Source: Chitinophaga sp. sic0106 | GTDB taxonomy: Bacteria; Bacteroidota; Bacteroidia; Chitinophagales; Chitinophagaceae | Length of the DNA: 64,000 nt | Assembly (NCBI RefSeq): GCF_019219075.1 | Contig: NZ_JAHUWJ010000019.1 | Coordinates: 62,001-126,000, forward strand | Reading direction: 5' to 3' | In this document: in pieces, positions 28,990 through 38,640 of the stretch | Numbering within the stretch: the stretch's first letter is position 1 | Layout of the letters: each line of letters begins with the position of its first letter | The notes under the pieces: model-generated | What the model was told of the DNA's origin: nothing | The model's database searches: none | Seen by the model: only the letters and a program-made list of their open reading frames with translations | Program-made: the position numbers and the translations under genes

Positions 28990-30666
28990 TTAAATTTTGT
29001 CAACAAGTACTCCATCTCTGTTCACGCCATCCCGCTGGTGGGTTTGGTATTTTATTTTTATATCCACCGGGTTACCACTTACACCTTCAAACTTTTCCAG
29101 CATGGTAGCACTAATGGTAGCATTGTTGAAGCGCATTTTCACCACATCTCCTTTAGGCGCCCCGTCATCAGCAGTGGCGGTGCCATAGCGGGATACCGCC
29201 AACAGCAGGTGCTGCTCGGACCGGGATACTGTCAATGCATTGATGGTAGCTTTATCATCATAGCCCATTTCCGGCAGCGATGCAATCACATCAGCAGGTA
29301 TCACACCTGTTTGTGCATTCATTACATTATAGCGATATACCTTATTGCCGGTGGCAAAAACCATATATGGCGAATAACGCAGGTTGTAAAAGCGGGTAGT
29401 TTCGTTGATCACACTTCCTGGAACGTCCACAGTTCCCTGCACTGAGAAGTTGGCAGTGCCTGCCTGGGTAGCGTTGCCCGGCACGTGCAGGTAAACCAGT
29501 TTTGTTTGTGTGCCGTTAAACAATACAGCAATGCATTTATTGGGAGTGGAAGTATGTGACGCATAGATCATTTTATAACCCGGATAAGTTGGCAGCAACT
29601 CCAGACCAGCTTTGGTTACGGTAGTTAAGGGTCTTCCACCAGCATTGCTGTACATAAACCTGCCATTGGTATTGTCAAACAGGAGTATATAGGACGATAC
29701 ATCAAATCCACGCATCACCAGATTAGGGTTCGTTTGTGGCGAATTCACTATATAGGCATAGCACAGCGCAGGGGCAAGATATCCGCCGTCCACCTTTTGA
29801 TTAACTGCTGTACTGACCAAACCACGGGACAACATATAGTAATACAATGCCCCGTTTGAGATCAGGAACATGCGCCCGCTCTGGTTAATACCGCCATATG
29901 GATTATGATTCCACATATCCAGCTGGTAAAGCAAATGTTCCGGGTTGAATCCGGACACATCCTGCACCGGGTAAGGCGGTAGTTTATTAGCAAACGTAAC
30001 GCCGGTAATGTATTTCAGGTTAGCAACCGGGCCAAGATTGTTTTTATCAACAATTCTCAGCCCTTCCTTTGTGATAACCTGCATGGCCCCAAGGGTCGTA
30101 TTGTCTGAAAATGGTATGTGATCAGCAAGGGAGATGTAGTTGATGGAAATGGATTTGGCACCCGTTCCCAGCGACTCACCAAACCGGCTGTGGAAGTAGT
30201 TTACAGCAAACGGCCCTTCTTTATCAAGGCGCTTATAGGAAAGTTCAGCCTCACCATTACTATTGCTCAGCACTACCATCACATCGCCGGCAGTGGCTGA
30301 ACTCACACGTAAACTAAAACGGAAATAGGTTTTTACGCTGTCGCTTTTATCCGTTACAATCAGGCGTCCCAGGTGATTACCCGGTACGAAGTTTACTTTC
30401 AGGTGCAGGTCTTTACCATTTTGCACAATCTGCCTCGCTATCTCCCACGAATACACGAAACGGCTGGTATCTGCATATTGAGTTCCCTCCAGCTTTACAG
30501 GGATATTCAATGAATCATCCTGGTCACATTCATAATTAGCAGCCAGTCCTATAATACTGAGTTCATTTAATTCTTTATAGTCGTAATTTCCTTTATCCTT
30601 GTAGCAGGCATTCATGGCTGCCAATGCCAGAAGTATAGCGGAATACTTTATTATCTTGTTCATCAT
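28990..30666 (-). CDS. PKD-like family lipoprotein (second module)
   Basis: Lipoprotein of 558 residues; the signal ends in LAAMNAC. The start of the mature part (YKDKGNYDYKELNELSIIGL) is the common beginning of the Bacteroidota PKD-like family. A beta-sandwich follows (FVYSWEIARQIVQNGKDLHLKV), and the C-terminal half (about 200-558) has repeated short strands suggestive of a propeller. It follows DUF4843 and precedes the thioredoxin-like gene by 14 bases, as in the first module. Probably surface ligand binding. Confidence 0.8.
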   Translation of the reverse strand: MMNKIIKYSAILLALAAMNACYKDKGNYDYKELNELSIIGLAANYECDQDDSLNIPVKLEGTQYADTSRFVYSWEIARQIVQNGKDLHLKVNFVPGNHLGRLIVTDKSDSVKTYFRFSLRVSSATAGDVMVVLSNSNGEAELSYKRLDKEGPFAVNYFHSRFGESLGTGAKSISINYISLADHIPFSDNTTLGAMQVITKEGLRIVDKNNLGPVANLKYITGVTFANKLPPYPVQDVSGFNPEHLLYQLDMWNHNPYGGINQSGRMFLISNGALYYYMLSRGLVSTAVNQKVDGGYLAPALCYAYIVNSPQTNPNLVMRGFDVSSYILLFDNTNGRFMYSNAGGRPLTTVTKAGLELLPTYPGYKMIYASHTSTPNKCIAVLFNGTQTKLVYLHVPGNATQAGTANFSVQGTVDVPGSVINETTRFYNLRYSPYMVFATGNKVYRYNVMNAQTGVIPADVIASLPEMGYDDKATINALTVSRSEQHLLLAVSRYGTATADDGAPKGDVVKMRFNNATISATMLEKFEGVSGNPVDIKIKYQTHQRDGVNRDGVLVDKI

Positions 30667-30684
30667 GTTTCCTTTTAATAGTAA

Positions 30685-31419
30685 CTACGGTACAAGTTTG
30701 TCAATCAATATCCGTGCATTCGTTTCACGGTCGTAGGTGGGATTCTGATCCAGGTAAGCCCGCAAGGAATTAAAGTAAGGTGATACCAGGTTCAGGTCCA
30801 TCGGCATATCGCTGTTTACTTCCGTGAACTTGGGATGAAACTTCATCAGTATCTTCCATTTCTCAGGATGGTAATAATACAGCCCGGAACCTTCATATCT
30901 TTTCCACCATCTTGGTTCAGAGAGATAGTTATTCAGGTAGAGATCAATGGCTGCTCCTTTGGTGGTACCCTTGTTAAAGTCATCGCTACTTTCAATCGTT
31001 AGCCGCAAGCGACGGTTTTCCTGGGTAATATGACTGCTGTTCAGGTGGCTGCGCAACATTACTATCCGCAGCGTGTCTTCAAACAAGCCGGCTTTAAATG
31101 GATATTGCGCCTGCAACGGTTCAAAATGTACACCCGCTACAGCGGTGCTGGAATCCTGATCTATCCCAACTTTGTAGTAACGGTCTGTTTTACCTTGCTG
31201 CCCCATTACCTTCACTGCAATTTTTGCAGTATCAATCATCACTTCATCCGGCAACATACCAAAGGAGAATTGTACCTGGTTAAACTCAATAAAAGTGTTT
31301 AGGTAAGCGTATTTATAAGTAAAATAAACTTTGTCTTTTTCTGTATAGGTAAGCCCGGGCTCCTTTTCACAGGAGGTGAATCCCAGCAGCGCTAAGGCGT
31401 ATAATGCCAGTTTTTTCAT
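30685..31419 (-). CDS. DUF4843 lipoprotein (second module)
   Basis: Lipoprotein of 244 residues. The start at 31419 (MKKLALYALALLGFTSC) is chosen because it gives a clean lipoprotein signal; an upstream in-frame ATG at 31449 would overlap the SusD gene. DUF4843 features are VYFTYKYAYLNTFIEFN, IDTAKIAVKVMGQQGK and RRLRLTIESSDDFNKG, followed by a tail rich in aromatic residues. It lies between SusD and the PKD-like gene. Confidence 0.8.
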   Translation of the reverse strand: MKKLALYALALLGFTSCEKEPGLTYTEKDKVYFTYKYAYLNTFIEFNQVQFSFGMLPDEVMIDTAKIAVKVMGQQGKTDRYYKVGIDQDSSTAVAGVHFEPLQAQYPFKAGLFEDTLRIVMLRSHLNSSHITQENRRLRLTIESSDDFNKGTTKGAAIDLYLNNYLSEPRWWKRYEGSGLYYYHPEKWKILMKFHPKFTEVNSDMPMDLNLVSPYFNSLRAYLDQNPTYDRETNARILIDKLVP

Positions 31420-31445
31420 AGCATCCGTTGTTGAATGTAAAGAAA

Positions 31446-32852
31446 TCAATGTCTGTTGCCGGTTTCTATTTCTTTTTCAGGAATAGGGAACACGAAGATG
31501 CCATTGGAAGGAGTAATATCTCCGGTACCGGAATTATTCCTGATAGCACGGTTCAACCTTTTGTAGGCGAAGAACAGCTGTCCTTCTCCGGTAAATTCGC
31601 GAATGGCTTCCTCGAAAATGTTATCCCTTGTGATGTAAAACCAGTCGGATACATTCCTGATACGGGACCGGCGCAAGTCGTTGATAAACTGCAATGACCT
31701 GGTACGATCTGATTCGTAGGTAGCCTCCGCAGCAATCAGGTACATTTCACTTAGTTTGATCATCGGAATTTTAGGAGTATACTCCTTTACATCTCCGCGG
31801 GTGTATTTACCCAGCTTGCCCACATCATACCAGAGTGCATAACGCGCATCATCCGGATTGGAACCATAGTTACCGGAGGCATCTCCCAGCGGGAGCTTTG
31901 CAAACGAGTAGCCGGTACCGGTAGTTACATCATAATGCAGCGCCCTGGACAGATCTGGCAGGGTTTTATTTCGCAGAGAAAAGATATGCTCGTCTGAAAA
32001 CAGTATATCTCTCTTGGATTCATCCACATCTACGCTGGCTTTAAAATCCAATAACCTGAATTTTTTAGCATCTATCACTGCTGTAGCGTACTTTAACGCG
32101 GCTGCCTTATCGCCTTTGGTGAGTGCCACACGCGCCATCAGGGCACGCACCGCATATTTATTCATGCGGGCCACATCTTTATCTGCTATGTTTTTATTTA
32201 GGGAGATGTAGGGTGTTGTGAGATTAATAGGGTCCCCTTCATTCAAAAGCTCCCACGATTTTTCCAGATCTTCCTGCACCAGCTGATAACACTCTGCCAG
32301 TGTATAAACCGGCGGCAGCGACACACCAAACTGCTTGTTGTACGGTATTCCTTTAGCATCGTGGTTGAATTTGATATCTTCACAAAACATCCGCATCAGG
32401 TCGAAGTGCAGATAAGCACGGAGCGCCAGCGCCTCCCCCAATATTTGTTTTCGTATATGCGGGCGCATTACATCTCCATTTTTCTGTTCCCAGCGTACGA
32501 TGTTGTTGACCGCAGCAATTGCCTCATACATATCCGCCCAAATACCATCTATTTCAGCACGTACAGTCGCATCTTTATAGTTATAGTCGCGGTACTGTTT
32601 GTACTGTTCTGCAATGGAGTTATAGTTGTAATACTGCGCCAGCACATCCAGCATTTCAAAGCTCAGCTTCTGGCCATATAGATTAGCACTGGCCACCTGG
32701 TTGTATGCCCCAGCCAGCGCATCTGTGAAGCCCTGTTCCTTGGCAAACAGCTTGTTCTCATCCACCTGGTTAATCAGGTCTACCTCCAGCCATTTTTTAC
32801 AAGATGACAGTGTAAAAAACAGCATGCTCCAGATCAATAACCTGTATTTCAT
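31446..32852 (-). CDS. SusD/RagB family lipoprotein (second module)
   Basis: Surface nutrient-binding lipoprotein of 468 residues; the signal ends in FTLSSC. Hallmarks are KKWLEVDLINQVDENKLF, FTDALAGAYNQVASANLY, GEALALRAYLHFDLMRMF, IKLSEMYLIAAEATYE and IREFTGEGQLFFAYKR. It starts 27 bases after its SusC stop and pairs with it. Confidence 0.93.
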   Translation of the reverse strand: MKYRLLIWSMLFFTLSSCKKWLEVDLINQVDENKLFAKEQGFTDALAGAYNQVASANLYGQKLSFEMLDVLAQYYNYNSIAEQYKQYRDYNYKDATVRAEIDGIWADMYEAIAAVNNIVRWEQKNGDVMRPHIRKQILGEALALRAYLHFDLMRMFCEDIKFNHDAKGIPYNKQFGVSLPPVYTLAECYQLVQEDLEKSWELLNEGDPINLTTPYISLNKNIADKDVARMNKYAVRALMARVALTKGDKAAALKYATAVIDAKKFRLLDFKASVDVDESKRDILFSDEHIFSLRNKTLPDLSRALHYDVTTGTGYSFAKLPLGDASGNYGSNPDDARYALWYDVGKLGKYTRGDVKEYTPKIPMIKLSEMYLIAAEATYESDRTRSLQFINDLRRSRIRNVSDWFYITRDNIFEEAIREFTGEGQLFFAYKRLNRAIRNNSGTGDITPSNGIFVFPIPEKEIETGNRH

Positions 32853-32879
32853 ATGTCTCTTTTTACTTGATGTTATAGA

Positions 32880-35800
32880 TTAGAAAGTGACGTTGAACCC
32901 TCCGTTAAACGTGCGTGCATATGGATAAGCTGTTCCTCTTTCTGCCTTTACGGTAGAAAGACGCAGCAGCTCCGTAGTGGAAAACTGTAACCGGATCCTT
33001 TCGGTGTGCAGCTTTGCATTCAATCCTTTAGGCAGGTCATATGTGAGTGACAAGGAGGATAAGGACAGCAGGTTATTATTTTGTACGAAGCGGGAGGTTT
33101 GGTAAGATTCCGATGTATCATCTATTCGTTTGTACTTAGCCGTGCTGCCCGGTGCTGTCCAGCGGTCATAGAGTACACGCCTGTCGGCATTGTACAGTGG
33201 GTTTGCTCCTTCCACGTTGGTTTTCAGGGTGGAGTTAAATATCTTCCCGCCAACACGATAAGAGAAAACAGCAAACAGGTTTAACCCCTTCCAGTTCAGA
33301 TTGGAACTGACATTTCCTTCCACTGTAGCGCGGGTATCACCTACTACTACTTTGTCGCGATAGTCGTAGTCAAACGTATATTCCCCATTACGTTTTATAT
33401 AGATTTCGTTACCAGTGGCAGGATCTATACCAGCAGAGCGTACAACCATCAGGGCACTCTGGGAGCGGCCAACTTCATAGGTACGCAGTGGGCGGGGGCC
33501 AGTTACATTCTCCTGCTTGTTAGCCTCCGCATTCATCACTTCGAGCGCATTGGAGAGCTTCTGTATCCTGTTCTGGTTACTGAGCGCCGCCACCGTCACG
33601 TTCCAGTTCAGGTTACGCTTGCGGTCATTGATCAGGTTAAATCGCAGGCGTACATCAATACCACTGTTTTTCATCTGACCCATGTTTTCAATATAGCTGG
33701 AGAAACCGGTAGATGGCGCCACATCAATTGGCAGCAACAGGTTATCCGTTAATCTCACATACCCGTCTATATTAAATTGCAGAAAGTTTCTGAAGAAGGA
33801 AAGGTCCACACCTACGTTGTACGACATCGTATTTTGCCAACGCAGGGAAGAATTACCGAAGCCCATAAGAATAGCGCCAAGGTTTCCATTGTACTCACTG
33901 TTTTGGCTATACTGGTAAGCAGTAAGTGCCTGGCTGGAAGAGAAGTTGACAGTTCCGGTACTACCGGCAGAACCGCGTACCTTCAGGGTATTTCGATTAT
34001 CCCCCCAAAATGATTCGTTATTAACATTCCAGGCAAAGCCTACTGCCCAGAATGGTGCAAAGCGGGATTCACGGCCAAATTTGCTGGAACCATCGGAACG
34101 ATAGGATGCGTCGATATAATAACGGTTATCATAGCCATAGTTGAGGTTACCGAAGAAACCGATCAACCTGGACTTATCATACAAACCACGAGGCCTTGAA
34201 TTTTCTTTAAACTGGGAGGCATATTCCACAAACGTCATATCGTCGTTCAGGAAGCCGGTAGCGGTAAAGCCAGCACCTTCCTTGAAGTTGGTAAGTCCGT
34301 TGGCACCCACACCTGCGCTCAGTAAATGTTTACCTACTACTTTATTGTAGGCAAGTGTAACATTCCCATCCACATTCATGGTTTCGGAATTGAAAGCGGT
34401 ATAGGCACCCCTTTTTTCCGGCTCAGTCACAGTGGCAAATTCTGAGGAAAACGGGGAGCGATATAACTCCTGCTTATCCATTTGCTTGGTAAGACTCACC
34501 CGGCCCTGCAGGCGCAAGGCAGGGATAATACGCCAGTCCATACTGAAGTTATCCTGGATAGCTACATATTTATTATAGTCCTTTTGTGGCAGCATGGCAT
34601 TGATCAAAGGGTTATCATTTCCGCTGCTTAGCTTCAGGATAAAATCTCCCTTTTCATCATATATTCTGTCGTGTGGATTCTGACGGGCAAAATTTGCGAA
34701 GGAACCGTACGGCGAGTTATGCCCGTTTACCTCATCCACAAAAAGGTCATTTCTGATAAGGAAAGTTTGTCCCACATCATAGCTAAGTGTGATGCCGATA
34801 CCAGTTTTTTTACGGTCGGAACCTTTCATCACCCCTTTATCGTTTTCACTACGAAGCGTAACACCATAGCGGAAATGCTGGTCTCCACCCTCCAGGTAAA
34901 GCTGGTAGCGCTGGTTTACGGAAGTACGCAATGGCTGCGACAACCAATAGGTATTTACGCCCCGCAGGACTTCCTTATATTTTTCGTTAAACCGGATATC
35001 CATGTCCATCTGGGTATCATAGTTCTTGAGCTTATCCGTCCACACGCCCGCCATTTTTTCATAGCGTAGTTTTTCGGAGGCGTCCATCAGGTTATAGTCG
35101 CGAAGGTCTGGTGCCGATACAATAATATTTGAATTGAGGGATACACGGATCTCACCGGCTTTTGGTCTGATAGACCTGATCAGGATCACCCCATTGGCCC
35201 CCCTGGAACCATACAGCGCAGTGGCGGATGCATCTTTCAGGATGGTAATGTTTTCAATACGGTTCATGTCCAGGTCATAGATGCGCTCTGCACTTACTTC
35301 CACCCCATCCAGAATGAAGAGCGGGGAATTAGGGTTGGTTTTTCCATCATCGGCAGAACCACGGAGGTCGAAACTATTTTCGCCTCTTATGGTGATCTCT
35401 GGCACCCTGTTGGGATCGGAGCCAAAGTCGATGTTTTCTTTCATCGTCACGGAAGCATCCAATAGTGAGAGTGTTTGCATAACATTGGCGGTACCTACCC
35501 GGCGAATTTCATCACCACTCAACGTTCTCTCCGAGCCGGTAAAGGATTCGCGTGATTTTACGAAGTACCCCGTCACCACATTTTCCTGGAGCTGGCCAAT
35601 TGCTTCCCTCATTTTGACGGTAATGGAAAAGGGGGTGGTGTTTATCTTTACTAAACCTGATTGCTTTTCATCTACCACCGCAGCACTATAACCGTTAGTG
35701 GTTTTGCGGACCCGCAGTTCTATCGTTTCAAAGCCTACCATAGACACTACCAGTACAGCGTTGTCAGGTATATTACGCAGGGAAAAGCGTCCGGATGCAT

Positions 35801-36338
35801 CTGTGGCTGCGCCTAAAGACACGCCCTTCACTCTTACCGAGGCGCCCGGCATAGCGGTGCCCTGGGCTGTTAGGATACGGCCGGCAACAGAGTCTGGCGG
35901 CTGTACAGCAGTTATATCCGAAAAAGTATTGGCGGAAGGAAGAGGTGCTTTTTCGAAAATAATTATGGATTTCTCTGCTATTCGAAAGCCCAGGGGCTGG
36001 TCTTTTACCAATGTTTCCAGGAATTCGGGCAGTGGCATATTATGGGCATCTACCGAAGTTGGCCTGGCTGCCTCCAGCAGCTGCACATTACCGAATACTA
36101 CGTACCCGGTCTGCTTTTTAACAACATTGAATACTTTTTCCAGGGATACGTTCCTAGCTGTAAATGAAACGGTTTGGGACATCCCTTTACCGTATACATT
36201 CATCATTGCCACTGTCAGCAGGCAAATGGTTGATTTCATCACGATCAGTGTTTTGGAAATATGCCGTCGCCTTGCAGGCTGCCCTGGAGGCTGCCCGTTG
36301 GCGTGGCACCAATCAGCATTTTTTTGCATAAATTGCAT
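32880..36338 (-). CDS. SusC/RagA TonB-dependent transporter with STN domain (second module)
   Basis: Outer-membrane transporter of 1152 residues. The start MQFMQK at 36338 is preferred because the same leader, including bases upstream of the ATG, recurs in the SusC gene at 42468-46598; an internal Met 33 residues later (MKSTICLLTV) begins the hydrophobic signal. It has an STN domain (VSLEKVFNVVKKQTGYVVF), a carboxypeptidase-like domain (GRILTAQGTAMPGASVRV), a plug (NVMQTLSLLDASV, LYGSRGANGVILIRS) and a long barrel ending in NGGFNVTF. It is induced through the adjacent FecR/sigma pair. Confidence 0.93.
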   Translation of the reverse strand: MQFMQKNADWCHANGQPPGQPARRRHISKTLIVMKSTICLLTVAMMNVYGKGMSQTVSFTARNVSLEKVFNVVKKQTGYVVFGNVQLLEAARPTSVDAHNMPLPEFLETLVKDQPLGFRIAEKSIIIFEKAPLPSANTFSDITAVQPPDSVAGRILTAQGTAMPGASVRVKGVSLGAATDASGRFSLRNIPDNAVLVVSMVGFETIELRVRKTTNGYSAAVVDEKQSGLVKINTTPFSITVKMREAIGQLQENVVTGYFVKSRESFTGSERTLSGDEIRRVGTANVMQTLSLLDASVTMKENIDFGSDPNRVPEITIRGENSFDLRGSADDGKTNPNSPLFILDGVEVSAERIYDLDMNRIENITILKDASATALYGSRGANGVILIRSIRPKAGEIRVSLNSNIIVSAPDLRDYNLMDASEKLRYEKMAGVWTDKLKNYDTQMDMDIRFNEKYKEVLRGVNTYWLSQPLRTSVNQRYQLYLEGGDQHFRYGVTLRSENDKGVMKGSDRKKTGIGITLSYDVGQTFLIRNDLFVDEVNGHNSPYGSFANFARQNPHDRIYDEKGDFILKLSSGNDNPLINAMLPQKDYNKYVAIQDNFSMDWRIIPALRLQGRVSLTKQMDKQELYRSPFSSEFATVTEPEKRGAYTAFNSETMNVDGNVTLAYNKVVGKHLLSAGVGANGLTNFKEGAGFTATGFLNDDMTFVEYASQFKENSRPRGLYDKSRLIGFFGNLNYGYDNRYYIDASYRSDGSSKFGRESRFAPFWAVGFAWNVNNESFWGDNRNTLKVRGSAGSTGTVNFSSSQALTAYQYSQNSEYNGNLGAILMGFGNSSLRWQNTMSYNVGVDLSFFRNFLQFNIDGYVRLTDNLLLPIDVAPSTGFSSYIENMGQMKNSGIDVRLRFNLINDRKRNLNWNVTVAALSNQNRIQKLSNALEVMNAEANKQENVTGPRPLRTYEVGRSQSALMVVRSAGIDPATGNEIYIKRNGEYTFDYDYRDKVVVGDTRATVEGNVSSNLNWKGLNLFAVFSYRVGGKIFNSTLKTNVEGANPLYNADRRVLYDRWTAPGSTAKYKRIDDTSESYQTSRFVQNNNLLSLSSLSLTYDLPKGLNAKLHTERIRLQFSTTELLRLSTVKAERGTAYPYARTFNGGFNVTF

Positions 36339-36349
36339 TGGTTTGGTTG
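36321..36349 (-). repeat. Conserved SusC leader, copy 1
   Basis: This stretch spans the start codon and the bases upstream of the SusC gene. Its 17 bases 36321-36337 are identical to 46581-46597, and the following 12 or so bases are nearly identical. It encodes the shared N-terminal residues MQFMQK and a common CAACCAAA upstream block. Confidence 0.7.
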
Positions 36350-36624
36350 AGAATAGAGCATATTGTATCAGCCTGAACCTCCGGCCGGCAGTACTCCACT
36401 ACTACCGGCTTTTTTTGGTCCAAGTGATACCTGGTTGTTTTTGATATTTGCCGTTGAAGCGCTAAGGGCCTCCCGGAACTTTTTGAAAAATTGTCATAGC
36501 GATCTTGGTTGTTTAATGCCAGGTAATGGCGAAAGCGCTTAAGCCTTTCAAAAACTTTGCTACCATATAGGTATTAATTGGAGGATATACCAACCTCTGT
36601 TTGATTCACTGTTTGTCACATATT
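36350..36624. other. Intergenic region between FecR and SusC (second module)
   Basis: About 275 bases expected to carry the ECF-controlled SusC promoter (minus strand). Near 36386-36419 an imperfect hairpin (GCCGG ... AGTA/TACT ... CCGGC) lies in the predicted SusC leader, with seven T on the plus-strand side only. I could not assign the promoter boxes. Confidence 0.4.
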
Positions 36625-37809
36625 TTATGGAAGCACTACCAGCTTCCTTTTACCTTCTAATCTTACTTTTACTTTGGATTCTTCCAAAGCCATGATCATG
36701 TCCTGCAAACTCAGACTCCTACTCAGTTCGCCAAAGAATCGTATATCTGGTATATTTTTTTCATAAACTACTTCTACATCATACCATCTCGCCAGTTCAT
36801 TCATCACTTCTTTCAATTTCAGGCCATTGAAATTGAACAGACCATTTTTCCAGGCCATTACATTATCCACATCTGCCTTTTCCACTGCAATATGATCCGA
36901 ATTCCCGGTCATCCTGGCCTGTTGCCCTGGTGACATCACTACTGATGCATTGGTGGTAGTGGCGCGTACTCTCACAGCTCCCTGAACCAGCGTTGTTTTA
37001 ATACTGGCGATATCCGGATAGGCGTTAACGTTAAAATGGGTGCCCAATACCTGTACTTCCGCCTGGTTAGGCACAGTTACACGGAAAGGAGCACGGCTGT
37101 TTGCGGCCACTTCAAAATATGCTTCCCCGGTGATTTCCACGCTTCGTTCATTTTCGGGAAATACCGCCGGATAACGCAGGGTACTGGCGGCATTGAGCCA
37201 TACCTGGGTACCATCGGACAATACCACACGAAACTGCCTGCCATTAGGTGTACTGATAGTGTTCCGTGCGTCCGGAGCCGCCTGTCCTGACTTGGAATCG
37301 TACAGCAGCTCTCCGTCTTTAAAGGCGATATCAGCACCGGCGTCGGTAGTGATCAACCCGTTTTGCAAACTGTCCAGTGATATTTGCCGGCCATCAGCCA
37401 GGGTAAGCATAGCGGTTCCCTGACTGGGAGCCATCACAGGTTTTGGATTTGCCGCCACTACTGGAGGCGTTTTTGATGGACGCAACCAAAAATAGATGCC
37501 AGCCACCAGCAGCAAGGCTACTGAGGCGGCAGAAGTCCATACTACAGCAGGCAGGCGGCGGTACATGGTCTTCGGTGCAGGCCGACTTTCTTCCCCTGAC
37601 GAAATCTGTAATATCACGTTAAGCACCGCGCCAGAGGCAGCTTCAGGCATCACGTCCAACTCTCCGGAATGATAGCTGTCGAGAATCAGCGCTTTCACCT
37701 CCTCCTCCAATGCCGGATCAGCCATTAATGCAAACAGTTCCTGTTCCCCTTGCGGTGAAATCGTCTTATTATAATACTGTTGGAATAATTGCCGGAGCCT
37801 GTCTGTCAT
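36625..37809 (-). CDS. FecR-family anti-sigma factor (second module)
   Basis: Anti-sigma factor of 394 residues. A cytoplasmic N-terminus (LRQLFQQYYNKTISPQGEQELFALM), one membrane helix (VVWTSAASVALLLVAGIYFWL, about 88-108) and the periplasmic FecR domain (ISTPNGRQFRVVLSDGTQVW, EITGEAYFEVAANSRAPF) are followed by the STN-contacting C-terminal domain (FNFNGLKLKEVMNELARWY). It stands between its sigma factor and SusC. Confidence 0.93.
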   Translation of the reverse strand: MTDRLRQLFQQYYNKTISPQGEQELFALMADPALEEEVKALILDSYHSGELDVMPEAASGAVLNVILQISSGEESRPAPKTMYRRLPAVVWTSAASVALLLVAGIYFWLRPSKTPPVVAANPKPVMAPSQGTAMLTLADGRQISLDSLQNGLITTDAGADIAFKDGELLYDSKSGQAAPDARNTISTPNGRQFRVVLSDGTQVWLNAASTLRYPAVFPENERSVEITGEAYFEVAANSRAPFRVTVPNQAEVQVLGTHFNVNAYPDIASIKTTLVQGAVRVRATTTNASVVMSPGQQARMTGNSDHIAVEKADVDNVMAWKNGLFNFNGLKLKEVMNELARWYDVEVVYEKNIPDIRFFGELSRSLSLQDMIMALEESKVKVRLEGKRKLVVLP

Positions 37810-37881
37810 AGTAATGCTGTCTGTCTATCTCTATAGACAACCAAAAAATACCTAACTGGTGAGTCCAGTAGAAAAAAAAAT

Positions 37882-38463
37882 TTACAGCAACATGAAAAGC
37901 AGGCAGGATATTTTCCGGTAGGGTGTGCAAAATGCCCGTACAGCGCGTACAGCGGCATCATAATGGCTTTTTACCGTATTGGGGGAAATACGCATGATAC
38001 GGGCAACTTCAACTTTGGTAAGCTCCTCTTCTTTGATAAGCAGGTATACTTGTTTTTGTTGTGGCGGTAATTTCTCTATAGCTTGCTGATATAAATGCAG
38101 GAACTCCCTGGCACCTGCCAGTTCATCCGGCTCCACGGCCGACAATGACTCTTTCACAGGCCATTCCCCGGTGCGCTCCCGTTCCCGGAGTATCCGCTTG
38201 AGCGCATTGAAGGTATAATTGCGGGCGATTGTAAAAATAAAGGCCTCCAGATTATTGATGTCGGCCAGCTCTTCCCGGATGCTCCAAATCTTCACAAAAA
38301 CATCCTGTACGATTTCTTCTGCTTCTATTTCAGATTGTGTAATTCGCAGGGCTGTTGTATATACGAAATCACGATAACGCAGGAAAAGCTGTTTGAAAGC
38401 GGCTTGATTTCCCTGCGCAACCAGAGATTGGATTTCATCCTTATGTAGATTAGTTGGCTGCAA
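37882..38463 (-). CDS. ECF-type sigma factor (second module)
   Basis: Sigma-70 family factor of 193 residues. Region 2 (FKQLFLRYRDFVYTTALRI, IVQDVFVKIWSIREEL) and region 4 (LPPQQKQVYLLIKEEELTKVE, then RISPNTVKSHYDAAVRA) are both clear. It should direct transcription of its FecR/SusC/SusD module. It ends 72 bases before the FecR start and begins downstream of the third module's terminator. Confidence 0.93.
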   Translation of the reverse strand: MQPTNLHKDEIQSLVAQGNQAAFKQLFLRYRDFVYTTALRITQSEIEAEEIVQDVFVKIWSIREELADINNLEAFIFTIARNYTFNALKRILRERERTGEWPVKESLSAVEPDELAGAREFLHLYQQAIEKLPPQQKQVYLLIKEEELTKVEVARIMRISPNTVKSHYDAAVRAVRAFCTPYRKISCLLFMLL

Positions 38464-38568
38464 AAAAATTTAATATATGTAAACAAAGAAGACACTAAAG
38501 TACCTTAAAAAGATGAAAAATTCCATATTATGCAGGGGTTTGGTAACGAGTCCTAAATAAAGCTGGTA

Positions 38569-38602
38569 TAAAAAAGAGAATAGCCCGGATGGACTATTCT
38601 CT
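38569..38602 (-). terminator. Rho-independent terminator after the third SusC/D module
   Basis: On the minus strand AGAGAATAGTCC, loop ATCC, GGGCTATTCTCT (one G-U pair) is followed by six T. It is placed just after the TlpA-like gene ending at 38641. Confidence 0.8.
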
Positions 38603-38640
38603 GATTCATCATTCATAGCAATGGGTTGCAAACAATATAC

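Noticed and set aside
36386..36419. Hairpin plus seven T on the plus strand near the second SusC
   Set aside because: No plus-strand gene precedes it, so a terminator role is unsupported; it is listed only as part of the intergenic region.
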